A stretch of DNA of 32,334 bases from an uncultured Collinsella sp. (GTDB lineage: Bacteria; Actinomycetota; Coriobacteriia; Coriobacteriales; Coriobacteriaceae): NCBI GenBank assembly GCA_902496775.1, contig CABVCF010000011.1, forward strand, positions 1 through 32,334, read 5' to 3'. Under the pieces are notes generated by a model. It made no database searches and was not told where the DNA came from. It saw nothing but the letters and a program-made list of their open reading frames with translations. The translations under genes and the position numbers were made by a program. Every line of letters begins with the position of its first letter. The first letter of the stretch is position 1. This document shows, piece after piece, positions 1-6,511 of the stretch.

Positions 1-28
1 GACATGACCGAGTGCCCCGCTTCGTTTG

Positions 29-61
29 TTGGTGCAAAGTAACCTGGCACCTTTGTGGTGG
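29..61 (-). repeat. Degenerate G-core stem-loop unit
   Basis: Read on the minus strand this has the arm-core-arm layout of the repeat family described at 12910. The arms are CAAAG and CTTTG, and the core GGTGCCAGGTTA differs from GGGGACAGGTTA at two positions. The flank CCACCACAAAGG also occurs at the truncated unit at 32263. It lies just downstream of the stop of the minus-strand gene that ends at 69. It is a decayed or divergent member, so membership is tentative. Confidence 0.4.
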
Positions 62-68
62 TTGGTGG

Positions 69-1214
69 CTAAGCGGTGGGGAGTCCTGGCATGTTAGCCG
101 GCTGCTGCGGCTTGAGGTGGGCGTTGCGCCAGATGATCTGGATAACGTAGCCGAGCATAAAGACAAAGGCTACGCCGCTGATGAAGTCACCTACGAGGGG
201 AAGCCCCGTGAGGGCGCCTGCGATTACGCCGCCCACGGCTGCCATGGCGTAGCGGTTTTGGTTGTGTCCGACCATGCGGGAGATCGCGCACCCCGCAAAG
301 GCACTCGACACCAACGCGATGCCGATAACGCCGCACAAGAGGGCTCCGGCAAGCGACAGACCAGCGATAGAGATAATTAGCAGTAGGACGGCGGGGACGA
401 TAGCAATCGTGCCCAGAAGACCGCTCACCCACAGGGGCATGGGGCGCTGGTGGAGCATGCCGGCGGCGCTGGCGGTCGCGCGCGGAAAGACGAGCTCGAG
501 CAGCAGAGCGACAAAGCAGGTCGAGAGTGCCGCGGCGACGATACCGCCGATGACATCGTTAACGGTGGAAGTATCCTCGTTCTCGGTGCGGTCGATCTTG
601 AGCGTGCCTACCTCGGCTCCTGCGGCACGCTCGGGGTCCTCGGAGACGTGCGCGTTCACGGTGCCGGTGATGTGGGCGTTCTTGCCCAGGATGAGCTTGT
701 CGGCCCAAACCTCGACATCGCCCTCGACGGTGCCATCGATGGTCACCGTGTCGCCCGCAAGCGCTGCCGACTTGGTAGAGCCGCGCAGGGCAACCGTCTC
801 GCCTATCGCGTAAAAACAGTTGGCGGTGCTGTCGGAATTGAGCACAACGTGCTGACCGACGACCGTGACGCTGCCATCAACCGTGGTCTTGGCGATATCG
901 ATAGTGCGTGCCGCCAAGCGGACGGCGCCGCCCACCGTGCAGTCGCGGATGGAGAGGCTCTCGCCTGCTGCAATTATGTCGCGGCCGATGGACGCATCGT
1001 CCAAGTTGAGGGCCTGACCTGCCCAGTACAGGTCACCTTCGACGCCGGACGAATTGGCGTCATTGTCGGTCGCAAGTACGTTGCCTGCGGTGTCCGTGCC
1101 GGCGAACGACGCCGTGGGAAGCGCGGTGACCGCTAGAGCGATGAGCGCGAATAAGATCGTGATGCGGCCCCACGCTTTACGGCGCTGGGTCGACGGGAAT
1201 TGATTACAGGGCAT
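69..1214 (-). CDS. Bactofilin-like/polymer-forming membrane protein
   Basis: A 381-residue protein. The ATG at 1214 was chosen because AAGGAT lies just upstream; an in-frame start at 1262 lacks such a site. Residues 1-38 look like a signal peptide (basic start, hydrophobic run, ASFA before GTD). The next ~150 residues are short, repetitive, beta-rich turns with many G-D-V, T-I-D and V-T-V steps, the pattern of a bactofilin-type (polymer-forming) right-handed beta helix. The C-terminal ~150 residues hold about four hydrophobic spans rich in Gly and Ala. A likely role is an envelope-anchored scaffold or sensor, but no function is established for this architecture. It is the last gene of a minus-strand pair with the UPF0126 gene. 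Domain identification is by pattern only. Confidence 0.75.
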   Translation of the reverse strand: MPCNQFPSTQRRKAWGRITILFALIALAVTALPTASFAGTDTAGNVLATDNDANSSGVEGDLYWAGQALNLDDASIGRDIIAAGESLSIRDCTVGGAVRLAARTIDIAKTTVDGSVTVVGQHVVLNSDSTANCFYAIGETVALRGSTKSAALAGDTVTIDGTVEGDVEVWADKLILGKNAHITGTVNAHVSEDPERAAGAEVGTLKIDRTENEDTSTVNDVIGGIVAAALSTCFVALLLELVFPRATASAAGMLHQRPMPLWVSGLLGTIAIVPAVLLLIISIAGLSLAGALLCGVIGIALVSSAFAGCAISRMVGHNQNRYAMAAVGGVIAGALTGLPLVGDFISGVAFVFMLGYVIQIIWRNAHLKPQQPANMPGLPTA

Positions 1215-1320
1215 AGTGAATCCTTCGTCAGATGCTCGACATGCACCTAACAGGGTACCCAACGCGTGGGCGCTCTAAAAGAACCTCTCGGTTGCATTTC
1301 GAAGGATGAGCCCGCGCCAC

Positions 1321-2010
1321 CTACTTTTTGCGGTGCAAACAGCGTGCGATGTCATCCTCGGTGGGGCTTTTGATATCAAAGCGCAGCGACAGCCAGCGTA
1401 GTCCCATGGTCACCACGACGCAAACGACCAGTGCGACGACATTGCTGACCAAGCCGCTCATGACAAGGCAAACATAGCTTGCCGATCCGGCGATGGCCGC
1501 GATGGCATAGAAGTTGGTGCGCTGGAAGATACCCGGCACCACACCCATAAAACCATCTCGCAGCATGCCGCCGCCCACCGCGGTAAAAAAGCCCATCATG
1601 ATGCACACCGCCGGCGCAAAGCCGTAGACCAGCGCCTTGTCTGCGCCGGTTGCCGCATAAATACCCACCGAGATGATATCAAGCAGGGGAATGAGCTTTT
1701 CGGGCTTGTCGACGATTGCCGGGAAGATGTAGATGATGGCCGCGGTGGCGATGGAGAGCGGGAGCGCCATCGGTTGGTTGAGGATGTAGACGTTGCCCAC
1801 CTGCAGCGTCATATCGCGCAAAAGACCGCCGCCCAGTCCACAGACCACGGCGAGCGCGACGGCGCCCACCAGGTCGAGTTTGTGCTCGCGTGCGACCAAC
1901 ACGCCCGAGATCGATGCCGCGACGACGGCGAACATCTCGAGCCAAAACGGGATGGCAACCATGGCATCCGAGGCGTGTGCGGTAACGATCATAGCGGCGG
2001 CAACGGGCAA
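1321..2010 (-). CDS. UPF0126/TRIC-like two-domain membrane protein
   Basis: A 229-residue, very hydrophobic protein with seven or so membrane spans. It contains two copies of the family's glycine-rich signature followed by Arg-Asp: GGGLLRD in the first half and GGGMLRD in the second. This is the duplicated three-helix layout of the UPF0126 (YicG-like) family. Members have been linked to glycine transport and are related in fold to TRIC cation channels, so a small-molecule or ion channel in the cytoplasmic membrane is expected; the substrate here is unknown. The start is a TTG at 2010, supported by AAAGGA seven bases upstream. An ATG six codons inside would have a poorer spacing. It is separated by about 100 bases from the downstream minus-strand gene. 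Confidence 0.85.
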   Translation of the reverse strand: MPVAAAMIVTAHASDAMVAIPFWLEMFAVVAASISGVLVAREHKLDLVGAVALAVVCGLGGGLLRDMTLQVGNVYILNQPMALPLSIATAAIIYIFPAIVDKPEKLIPLLDIISVGIYAATGADKALVYGFAPAVCIMMGFFTAVGGGMLRDGFMGVVPGIFQRTNFYAIAAIAGSASYVCLVMSGLVSNVVALVVCVVVTMGLRWLSLRFDIKSPTEDDIARCLHRKK

Positions 2011-2040
2011 GATGGGGTCCTTTGAGTTACGGGTTTAGAC

Positions 2041-2188
2041 AATGCCCGTACATAGTACATGTTCGGCGCCGATTGCGACCCTATTGCTCGGCAAACGGTC
2101 GGGACTGGGTACGGTCATAGGTTCCATGTTAGGGGATCCGGGTTGATGCTGAACGCGATGGGGGCGTGGTCGAATAGGAGGGATGTCC
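2041..2188. other. Intergenic stretch without recognised gene
   Basis: Between the UPF0126 start and the hairpin cluster at 2189 no convincing coding frame, RNA gene or promoter was seen. The only open frames are short, lack ribosome binding sites and run into the hairpins. Confidence 0.5.
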
Positions 2189-2269
2189 AAATTTTGAGCT
2201 CCGCTCAAAATTTATCCGGTCGGCTTGCGCCGACCGCGCTGCGCTAAAAACGCGCCACGGGCGCGTTTT
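2189..2269. repeat. Three consecutive perfect hairpins
   Basis: Three perfect inverted repeats follow one another: 2189-2213 (11-bp arms AAATTTTGAGC/GCTCAAAATTT, 3-nt loop), 2218-2235 (7-bp arms GGTCGGC/GCCGACC, loop TTGC) and 2247-2269 (10-bp arms AAAACGCGCC/GGCGCGTTTT, loop ACG). The third is followed by a T-rich stretch and could act as a + strand terminator, but no gene is seen upstream on that strand. The cluster ends 21 bases before a copy of a tRNA-Ser 3' end, which suggests a remnant of a tRNA-associated element. Confidence 0.7.
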
Positions 2270-2290
2270 CTTTACGCTCCGCGCCCTGGC

Positions 2291-2315
2291 GGGTTCGAAT
2301 CCCTCCTCCTCCGCC
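2291..2315 (+). repeat. Displaced 25-nt copy of tRNA-Ser(CGA) 3' end
   Basis: Bases 2291-2315 repeat exactly, in inverse orientation, the last part of tRNA-Ser(CGA) (2381-2405): most of the T-arm, the 3' acceptor strand, the discriminator base and CC. No 5' half of a tRNA precedes it; the upstream bases form unrelated hairpins. Known behaviour of tRNA-targeting integrases makes such 3'-end copies typical of attachment-site remnants. The inverted orientation is unusual, so this may instead be a truncated tRNA or an inversion product. Confidence 0.7.
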
Positions 2316-2335
2316 GTATTTGCTTGTTGGGGACT

Positions 2336-2368
2336 CAAAACAAAAAAGCTCCCATTCTCGGGAGCTTT
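2336..2368 (-). terminator. Terminator after tRNA-Ser(CGA)
   Basis: On the minus strand a perfect 9-bp stem AAAGCTCCC/GGGAGCTTT with a 6-nt loop is followed by a T-rich tract, 12 bases past the tRNA-Ser(CGA) 3' end. It is a classical Rho-independent terminator. Confidence 0.85.
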
Positions 2369-2379
2369 CTCAACCAAAA

Positions 2380-2470
2380 TGGCGGAGGAGGAGGGATTCG
2401 AACCCTCGTGACCTTATACAGGCCAAACGGTTTTCGAGACCGCCGCATTCAACCACTCTGCCACCCCTCC
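2380..2470 (-). tRNA. tRNA-Ser (anticodon CGA)
   Basis: A type II tRNA of 91 bases including an encoded CCA. Acceptor GGAGGGG pairs with CTCCTCC, allowing one G-U, and the discriminator is G. The anticodon loop CTCGAAA gives CGA, reading UCG. A long variable arm (GGCCT/AGGTC) is present, and the T-arm is GAGGG-TTCGAAT-CCCTC. It is transcribed toward lower coordinates, downstream of tRNA-Ser(GGA), from which it is separated by a terminator. Its 3' end is duplicated at 2291-2315. Confidence 0.95.
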
Positions 2471-2476
2471 GCGTGG

Positions 2477-2510
2477 GGTAAAAACAAAGCAGGCTCGAAG
2501 GCCTGCTTTG
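2477..2510 (-). terminator. Terminator between the two tRNA-Ser genes
   Basis: A perfect 10-bp stem CAAAGCAGGC/GCCTGCTTTG with a 6-nt loop is followed on the minus strand by TTTTT. It lies directly after tRNA-Ser(GGA) and before tRNA-Ser(CGA). The second tRNA therefore depends either on read-through or on a promoter inside a very short gap. Confidence 0.85.
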
Positions 2511-2518
2511 GAATTAAC

Positions 2519-2609
2519 TGGCGGAGAGTCAGGGATTTGAACCCTGGAGACGCTTTTGACGCCTACACGATTTCCAATCGTGCTCCTTCGGCCACTCGGA
2601 CAACTCTCC
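2519..2609 (-). tRNA. tRNA-Ser (anticodon GGA)
   Basis: A type II tRNA of 91 bases with encoded CCA. Acceptor GGAGAGT pairs with ACTCTCC and the discriminator is G. The anticodon stem-loop CACGA-TTGGAAA-TCGTG gives anticodon GGA, reading UCC and UCU. The long variable arm AGGCG/CGTCT confirms a serine tRNA. A promoter lies just upstream at 2626-2654. Confidence 0.95.
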
Positions 2610-2625
2610 GTTAAATGCGAAAGTC

Positions 2626-2654
2626 AGTATACACGAGGAATTGCAAAGTGCAAA
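2626..2654 (-). promoter_or_regulatory. Promoter of tRNA-Ser(GGA)
   Basis: On the minus strand the -10 box is TATACT (complement of 2626-2631) and the -35 box is TTTGCA (complement of 2649-2654), with a 17-bp spacer. Initiation would fall about 10 bases upstream of the mature tRNA 5' end. TATACT also appears ahead of purA and purE. Confidence 0.6.
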
Positions 2655-2659
2655 CAGAA

Positions 2660-3100
2660 AAGTTGGCATTTTTTAAAACGCTTGGCCGCGCTTGGCGTTG
2701 CAGTGGGGTTTGAGGTGCCAAAAAACGGCTTCCGACCAGCGTGGTTGATCAACTCAATTGTTCAAAAGGGGTATTCATAAGCGACTTGGCAATGAATTTA
2801 AAAATCTTTGGGTGGTGCTGTGGACCACTGGTATGCATTTTGCGACCACAGCCTTGTGTCCGTTGACCTGTGGCTTGGCTCAGCTTGTCCCCGCGGCACC
2901 GTATCTTGTCCACAGATCTGTCAAGCTTTTGGTCAGCATTTGGTTGGAATGCGCATGAAACGTCGTGCGAGTATGGACATATGTGGAGGTCATGAGGTTG
3001 TAGCTGCATATTCTTGCAGCCTAGGAGGTTGAAAGATATTATTACCAAGTCTTTTCCTGCTTCAGGCGCACCTTCACGACCTGAAGCCACATTTGCCCAG
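2660..3100 (+). promoter_or_regulatory. Long rpsF leader with hairpins
   Basis: About 450 bases precede rpsF with no supported gene. Visible structures are CTGTGG/CCACAG (2818-2850), GCTGCA/TGCAGC (3003-3020) and CTTCAGG/CCTGAAG (3060-3086, 13-nt loop). The last lies 15 bases before the rpsF ribosome binding site. Leaders of rpsF operons in other bacteria can bind the S6:S18 dimer. I cannot align this one to that motif with certainty, so a regulatory role is only a possibility. No convincing -35/-10 pair was found. Confidence 0.35.
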
Positions 3101-3113
3101 AGGAGGTGACAAT

Positions 3114-3407
3114 ATGAAGGCTTATGAACTGCTGTTCTTTGTTGACCCGTCGCTCGACCCCGAGACTCGTCTCGCTGTTATGAAGCGTATCGATACCACG
3201 ATCGCTGAGGGCGCTGGCAAGGTCGACTCCGTTGACGAGTGGGGCAAGCGCAAGCTCGCCTACGAGATCAACGACCTCACCGATGGTGACTACACCCTCA
3301 TCAACTTCCACGCAGATCCTACCCAGATCGCCGAGCTTGATCGCGTCCTGCGCATCACCGACGCTGTGGTCCGCCACATGATCGTCCGTCGCGACGACCA
3401 GGAGTAA
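3114..3407 (+). CDS. rpsF: Small ribosomal subunit protein bS6
   Basis: A 97-residue protein matching the bS6 family over its whole length: N-terminal YELLFFVDP, central WGKRKLAYEI and C-terminal VRHMIVRR. bS6 binds 16S rRNA in the platform of the 30S subunit together with S18, whose gene is two positions downstream. The ATG at 3114 is used because a near-perfect AGGAGGTGA ends four bases before it; an upstream in-frame start at 3093 has no such site. It is the first gene of the rpsF-ssb-rpsR-rplI block. A small hairpin at about 3418-3439 separates it from ssb. Confidence 0.97.
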   Translation: MKAYELLFFVDPSLDPETRLAVMKRIDTTIAEGAGKVDSVDEWGKRKLAYEINDLTDGDYTLINFHADPTQIAELDRVLRITDAVVRHMIVRRDDQE

Positions 3408-3455
3408 GACTGTCGTTTTGGACTGGGCTTGTGCCCCAAGAGGAAGTAGTGAGTT

Positions 3456-3908
3456 ATGAGCATCAATCGAGTGAACATCACCGGTAACCTCACCCGCGAT
3501 CCCGAGCTGCGCGCCACCGCCGGCGGAACCCAGGTTCTGTCCTTTGGCGTCGCCGTGAACGATCGTCGCCGCAACGCGCAGACTGGCGAGTGGGAGGACT
3601 ATCCCAACTTTGTCGACTGCACCATGTTCGGCACCCGCGCCGAGGCCGTGAGCCGTTTCCTGGCAAAGGGAAACAAGGTCGCGATCGAGGGCAAGCTGCG
3701 CTACAGCTCTTGGGAGCGCGACGGCCAGCGCCGGAGCAAGCTTGAGGTCATCGTCGATGAGATCGAGTTTATGAGCTCCCGTGGTGGCCAGGGTGGCTAC
3801 GATCAGGGCGGCTACGCCCCCGCAGCCCCCGCGCCCGCAGCACGTCCTGCCGCACCGGTGGCCACGCCGCCCGCGGTCGACGTCTACGATGAGGACATCC
3901 CGTTCTAA
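3456..3908 (+). CDS. ssb: Single-stranded DNA-binding protein
   Basis: A 150-residue SSB. Residues 1 to about 105 form the OB-fold (start SINRVNITGNLTRDPELR, then FGTRAEAVSRFLAKGNKVAIEGKL in two stretches). Then comes a flexible Gly/Ala/Pro-rich linker, and the acidic tip DEDIPF at the C-terminus. That tip is the conserved docking peptide for replication and repair partners. The protein coats single-stranded DNA during replication, repair and recombination. Its place between rpsF and rpsR is the usual one. The ATG at 3456 is preceded by AGAGGAAG at modest spacing. Confidence 0.97.
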   Translation: MSINRVNITGNLTRDPELRATAGGTQVLSFGVAVNDRRRNAQTGEWEDYPNFVDCTMFGTRAEAVSRFLAKGNKVAIEGKLRYSSWERDGQRRSKLEVIVDEIEFMSSRGGQGGYDQGGYAPAAPAPAARPAAPVATPPAVDVYDEDIPF

Positions 3909-3935
3909 GGGTTGTTCACCTATTTTTGAGTGAGA

Positions 3936-3961
3936 GGCGGCTTCGGTTCGCCGAAGTTGCC
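3936..3961 (+). promoter_or_regulatory. UUCG hairpin between ssb and rpsR
   Basis: An 11-bp stem (two G-U pairs) is closed by a TTCG tetraloop and followed within a few bases by the rpsR ribosome binding site. There is no T-run after it, so it is not an intrinsic terminator. It could stabilise or process the polycistronic message, or tune rpsR translation. Confidence 0.5.
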
Positions 3962-3980
3962 AAATGAAAGGTATTTTGAC

Positions 3981-4247
3981 ATGGCTAATGATTTTTCTGC
4001 ACGTCAGCCGCGTCGTAAGTACTGCCAGTTCTGCAAGGAGAACACTGAGTTCATCGACTATAAGGACACTCAGCTTCTCCGTAAGTACATGACCGACCGT
4101 GGCAAGATCAAGCCCCGTCGCGTCACTGGCGCTTGCACGCAGCATCAGCATGACATCGCCAACGCCATCAAGCGCGCCCGCGAGATGGCTCTCCTGCCGT
4201 ACACCGTCCCCGTGGTTTCCTCTCGTGGCAACCGCGACCGCGGCTAA
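3981..4247 (+). CDS. rpsR: Small ribosomal subunit protein bS18 (zinc-type)
   Basis: An 88-residue bS18. The core KDTQLLRKYMTDRGKI, then KPRRVTG, is diagnostic. It carries a potential zinc site: Cys15 and Cys18 in YCQFC, then Cys52 and His55 in ACTQHQ. This corresponds to the C+ form of S18; many bacteria also carry a C- paralog for zinc-poor conditions, which is not in this window. The protein pairs with bS6 on the 30S platform. The start at 3981 is supported by GAAAGG upstream; an in-frame start at 3930 would run through the hairpin at 3936-3961 and is less likely. Confidence 0.96.
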   Translation: MANDFSARQPRRKYCQFCKENTEFIDYKDTQLLRKYMTDRGKIKPRRVTGACTQHQHDIANAIKRAREMALLPYTVPVVSSRGNRDRG

Positions 4248-4262
4248 GAAGGGAGACGCATC

Positions 4263-4802
4263 ATGAAGGTTATTCTTCTCGATGAGATCAAGGGCAAGGG
4301 CGGCGAGGGTGACGTCGTAGAGGTCGCTCAGGGTTACGCTGAGAACTTCCTGTTCCCCAAGAAGCTCGCTGTTGCCGCCACCAAGGGCAACCTCAAGCAG
4401 CTTGACGAGCGTCGCAACAACATCGCCAAGCGCGAGGCCGTCCGTCTGGCTACCGCCAACGAGACCAAGGCTGCCTTCGAGGGCAAGACGGTCACCGTTG
4501 ACGTCAAGGTCGGCGACGAGGGCATCCTCTTTGGCTCCGTTACCGCCGCTATGATCGCTGACGCCATCAAGGCTCAGCTCGGTATGGACATCGACCGCAA
4601 GCGCGTCGAGCTCGGTAAGCCCATCAAGGTTGCCGGTGCCCACACCGTTGCCATCTCGCTGTACCGCGAGATCAAGGCCGAGGTTGTCGTTCTCGTCGGC
4701 GTTACCGCCGAGGAGCTCGCTGCCGAGGCTGAGGTCGAGGAGGCCGCTGAGGTCGCCGAGGCCGAGACCGCCGAGGTCGAGACTGAGGCTGCTGCCGAGT
4801 AG
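4263..4802 (+). CDS. rplI: Large ribosomal subunit protein bL9 with acidic tail
   Basis: A bL9 homologue of 179 residues. The N-terminal RNA-binding domain opens with MKVILLDEIKGKG and contains GYAENFLFPKKLA; a long helix then leads to the C-terminal domain. bL9 spans the side of the 50S subunit near L1. The family is usually about 148-150 residues. Here about 30 extra residues, almost only Ala, Glu, Val and Thr, form a C-terminal acidic tail. GAAGGGAG precedes the ATG. It ends the ribosomal block; a strong terminator follows 34 bases after the stop codon. Confidence 0.96.
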   Translation: MKVILLDEIKGKGGEGDVVEVAQGYAENFLFPKKLAVAATKGNLKQLDERRNNIAKREAVRLATANETKAAFEGKTVTVDVKVGDEGILFGSVTAAMIADAIKAQLGMDIDRKRVELGKPIKVAGAHTVAISLYREIKAEVVVLVGVTAEELAAEAEVEEAAEVAEAETAEVETEAAAE

Positions 4803-4836
4803 CATTTGCTGCAACGCAACAATCTTGTTCTAAGAA

Positions 4837-4873
4837 GGGCGCTCTGGGAAACCAGGGCGCCCTTTTGTTTTTT
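4837..4873 (+). terminator. Terminator after rplI
   Basis: An 11-bp stem (one G-U pair) with a GAAA loop is followed by TTTTGTTTTTT. It is a textbook intrinsic terminator that separates the rpsF-rplI block from dnaB. Confidence 0.93.
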
Positions 4874-5026
4874 GCGCTGAGTGAGTGTCATGGTGAACGT
4901 TGCGTCGAAGTCTTATATACAGGACCGTTCATCCGTTTCGTTCGGTGATGATTGCCGGGGCGCGGCCCGTTTTGGGACCGTGGCTGATACTATGGATGCT
5001 CGCAAGCGATATGAATGAGGATGCTC

Positions 5027-6418
5027 ATGGCATATGACGAAAGGGAGATGGGGCTGACGGTCGAGGACCGTGGCTCCAAGTTGGGTCTCCCTCAAAACCA
5101 AGATGCAGAGGCCAATGTACTGGCCGCCATGCTGCTGTCGCCCGAGGTGGTCGAGGAGGCCCAGGTCGAGCTGCAGCCCGATGACTTCTACCGGCCCATT
5201 CATAAGACCATCTACACCGCGATGGTCGATATGTACAACAGCCGCATTCCCATCGACTCTATCTCGCTGATCGATTACCTGCGCAGCATCAACAAGCTTG
5301 ATGCCGTGGGCGGCGAGGCCTACATTTTGGAGCTGATGGGTCAGACCCTGTCGCTCGTGAACTGGCAGCACCATGCCGCCATCGTCCGTCGCGACTCGAT
5401 GCTGCGCGAGCTGATCGGTGCCACCAACGAGATCAACGCGCTGGCCTATAACGCCCCCACCGACACCAAAGAGGTCGTGGAGCTGGCCGAGAGCAAGCTG
5501 CTCAAGGTCACGGCGCGCGAGGTCAAGTCGAGCTATAAGACACTGACCGAGTTTATGGTCGAGGCCTATAACGAGGCCGAGGAAGTGTGTAAGGCCGGCG
5601 GACAGGCCGCGGGCGTGCCCACCGGCTTCCCGTCACTCGACCGCATGCTCATGGGTTTCCGCGAGGGCCAGCTCATCATTATCGGCGCCCGCCCTGCCGT
5701 GGGTAAGACGTCGTTTGCTCTGAACTTGGCGCTGAATGCCGCCGCTGCGGGCTATACCGTCGGCTTCTTTTCGCTGGAGATGTCGGGCAAGGAAATTGCC
5801 CAGCGCCTGATTTGCGCCTACGCCATGATTTCAATCAGCGACTTCCGTACGGGCCGCATTAGTCCCGAACAGTGGGCCAACATCAACGAGGCCACGCAGA
5901 CCTTGTCTAAGCTCGACATTCTGATTGACGATACGCCCGGCACCACGGTGACCGAGATTCGCGCCAAGAGTCGCCGCATGCTCCACAATAAGGAGAAGGC
6001 CATCATCATCCTGGACTACCTGCAGCTGGTGAGTCCTCCGCCGGGACGTCGCTCCGAGAGCCGTACCGTCGAGGTCTCCGAGATGTCGCGTGGTTTAAAG
6101 ATCATGGCCAAGGAGCTTAAGATCCCGCTCATTGCGCTGTCGCAGCTGTCGCGTCAGGTCGAGTCCCGTACCGGCAAACGCCCGCAGCTGTCCGACCTGC
6201 GTGAATCGGGCTCCATCGAGCAGGACGCCGACATCGTTATGTTCTTGGACCGCTCCGCCGATGAGGCCGAGGCCTCGCGTGACGATCGACCAGACGAGGG
6301 CGTTACGCGTATCGTCGTGGCCAAGAACCGTTCGGGCCCGATCGGTGACGTCGACCTGATGTTCCTGCCGGCATCCACCAAGTTCTATGAGCTTGATGGG
6401 GCGCATACCGAGGAGTAG
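5027..6418 (+). CDS. dnaB: Replicative DNA helicase DnaB
   Basis: A 463-residue hexameric replicative helicase. The N-terminal domain begins around LGLPQNQDAEANVLAAML. The RecA-like motor carries Walker A ARPAVGKTSFAL (about residues 220-231), Walker B IIILDYLQL (about 326-334) and later LSQLSRQVE and DLRESGSIEQDADIVMFLDR. It unwinds DNA at the fork ahead of the replisome. Starts at 5015, 5021 and 5027 are all in frame. The third was chosen because GAGG lies six bases upstream. It stands after the rplI terminator and before purA, so it probably has its own promoter, which I could not define. No intein or insertion is seen. Confidence 0.96.
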   Translation: MAYDEREMGLTVEDRGSKLGLPQNQDAEANVLAAMLLSPEVVEEAQVELQPDDFYRPIHKTIYTAMVDMYNSRIPIDSISLIDYLRSINKLDAVGGEAYILELMGQTLSLVNWQHHAAIVRRDSMLRELIGATNEINALAYNAPTDTKEVVELAESKLLKVTAREVKSSYKTLTEFMVEAYNEAEEVCKAGGQAAGVPTGFPSLDRMLMGFREGQLIIIGARPAVGKTSFALNLALNAAAAGYTVGFFSLEMSGKEIAQRLICAYAMISISDFRTGRISPEQWANINEATQTLSKLDILIDDTPGTTVTEIRAKSRRMLHNKEKAIIILDYLQLVSPPPGRRSESRTVEVSEMSRGLKIMAKELKIPLIALSQLSRQVESRTGKRPQLSDLRESGSIEQDADIVMFLDRSADEAEASRDDRPDEGVTRIVVAKNRSGPIGDVDLMFLPASTKFYELDGAHTEE

Positions 6419-6444
6419 GACAGGCGCCCGTTGCACGGGTATAC
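6417..6444 (+). promoter_or_regulatory. Candidate purA promoter
   Basis: TATACT at 6439-6444 forms a good -10 box. AGGACA at 6417-6422, overlapping the dnaB stop codon, matches the last four bases of the -35 consensus at a 16-bp spacing. Transcription would start about 60 bases upstream of purA. Confidence 0.5.
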
Positions 6445-6511
6445 TGGGAATGTTTTGTGCTTCTGCGTGCCAACGTGGCGCGTAGACAGTCCATGAATGT
6501 AAGGAGTAAAC

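Noticed and set aside
2325..2334. TTGGGGACTC between the tRNA fragment and the terminator as a G-core unit
   Set aside because: The core fits partly but no complementary arms flank it.
2906..2914. DnaA-box-like 9-mer TTGTCCACA in the rpsF leader
   Set aside because: One 9-mer with one mismatch and a poorer one near 2817 do not make an origin; no AT-rich unwinding region or dnaA gene is near.
3060..3086. S6:S18-binding motif in the rpsF leader
   Set aside because: The hairpin is well placed but I could not match the conserved bulge and trinucleotides of the known motif, so only a hairpin is reported.
3042..4814. 590-codon open frame antisense to rpsF, ssb, rpsR and rplI
   Set aside because: It is opposite to four certain genes, has a low-complexity Leu/Asp/Gly composition and no ribosome binding site. 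It is a by-product of GC-rich codon use.
6421..6511. Purine riboswitch upstream of purA
   Set aside because: No three-way junction or conserved loop sequences are visible in the 90-base leader.
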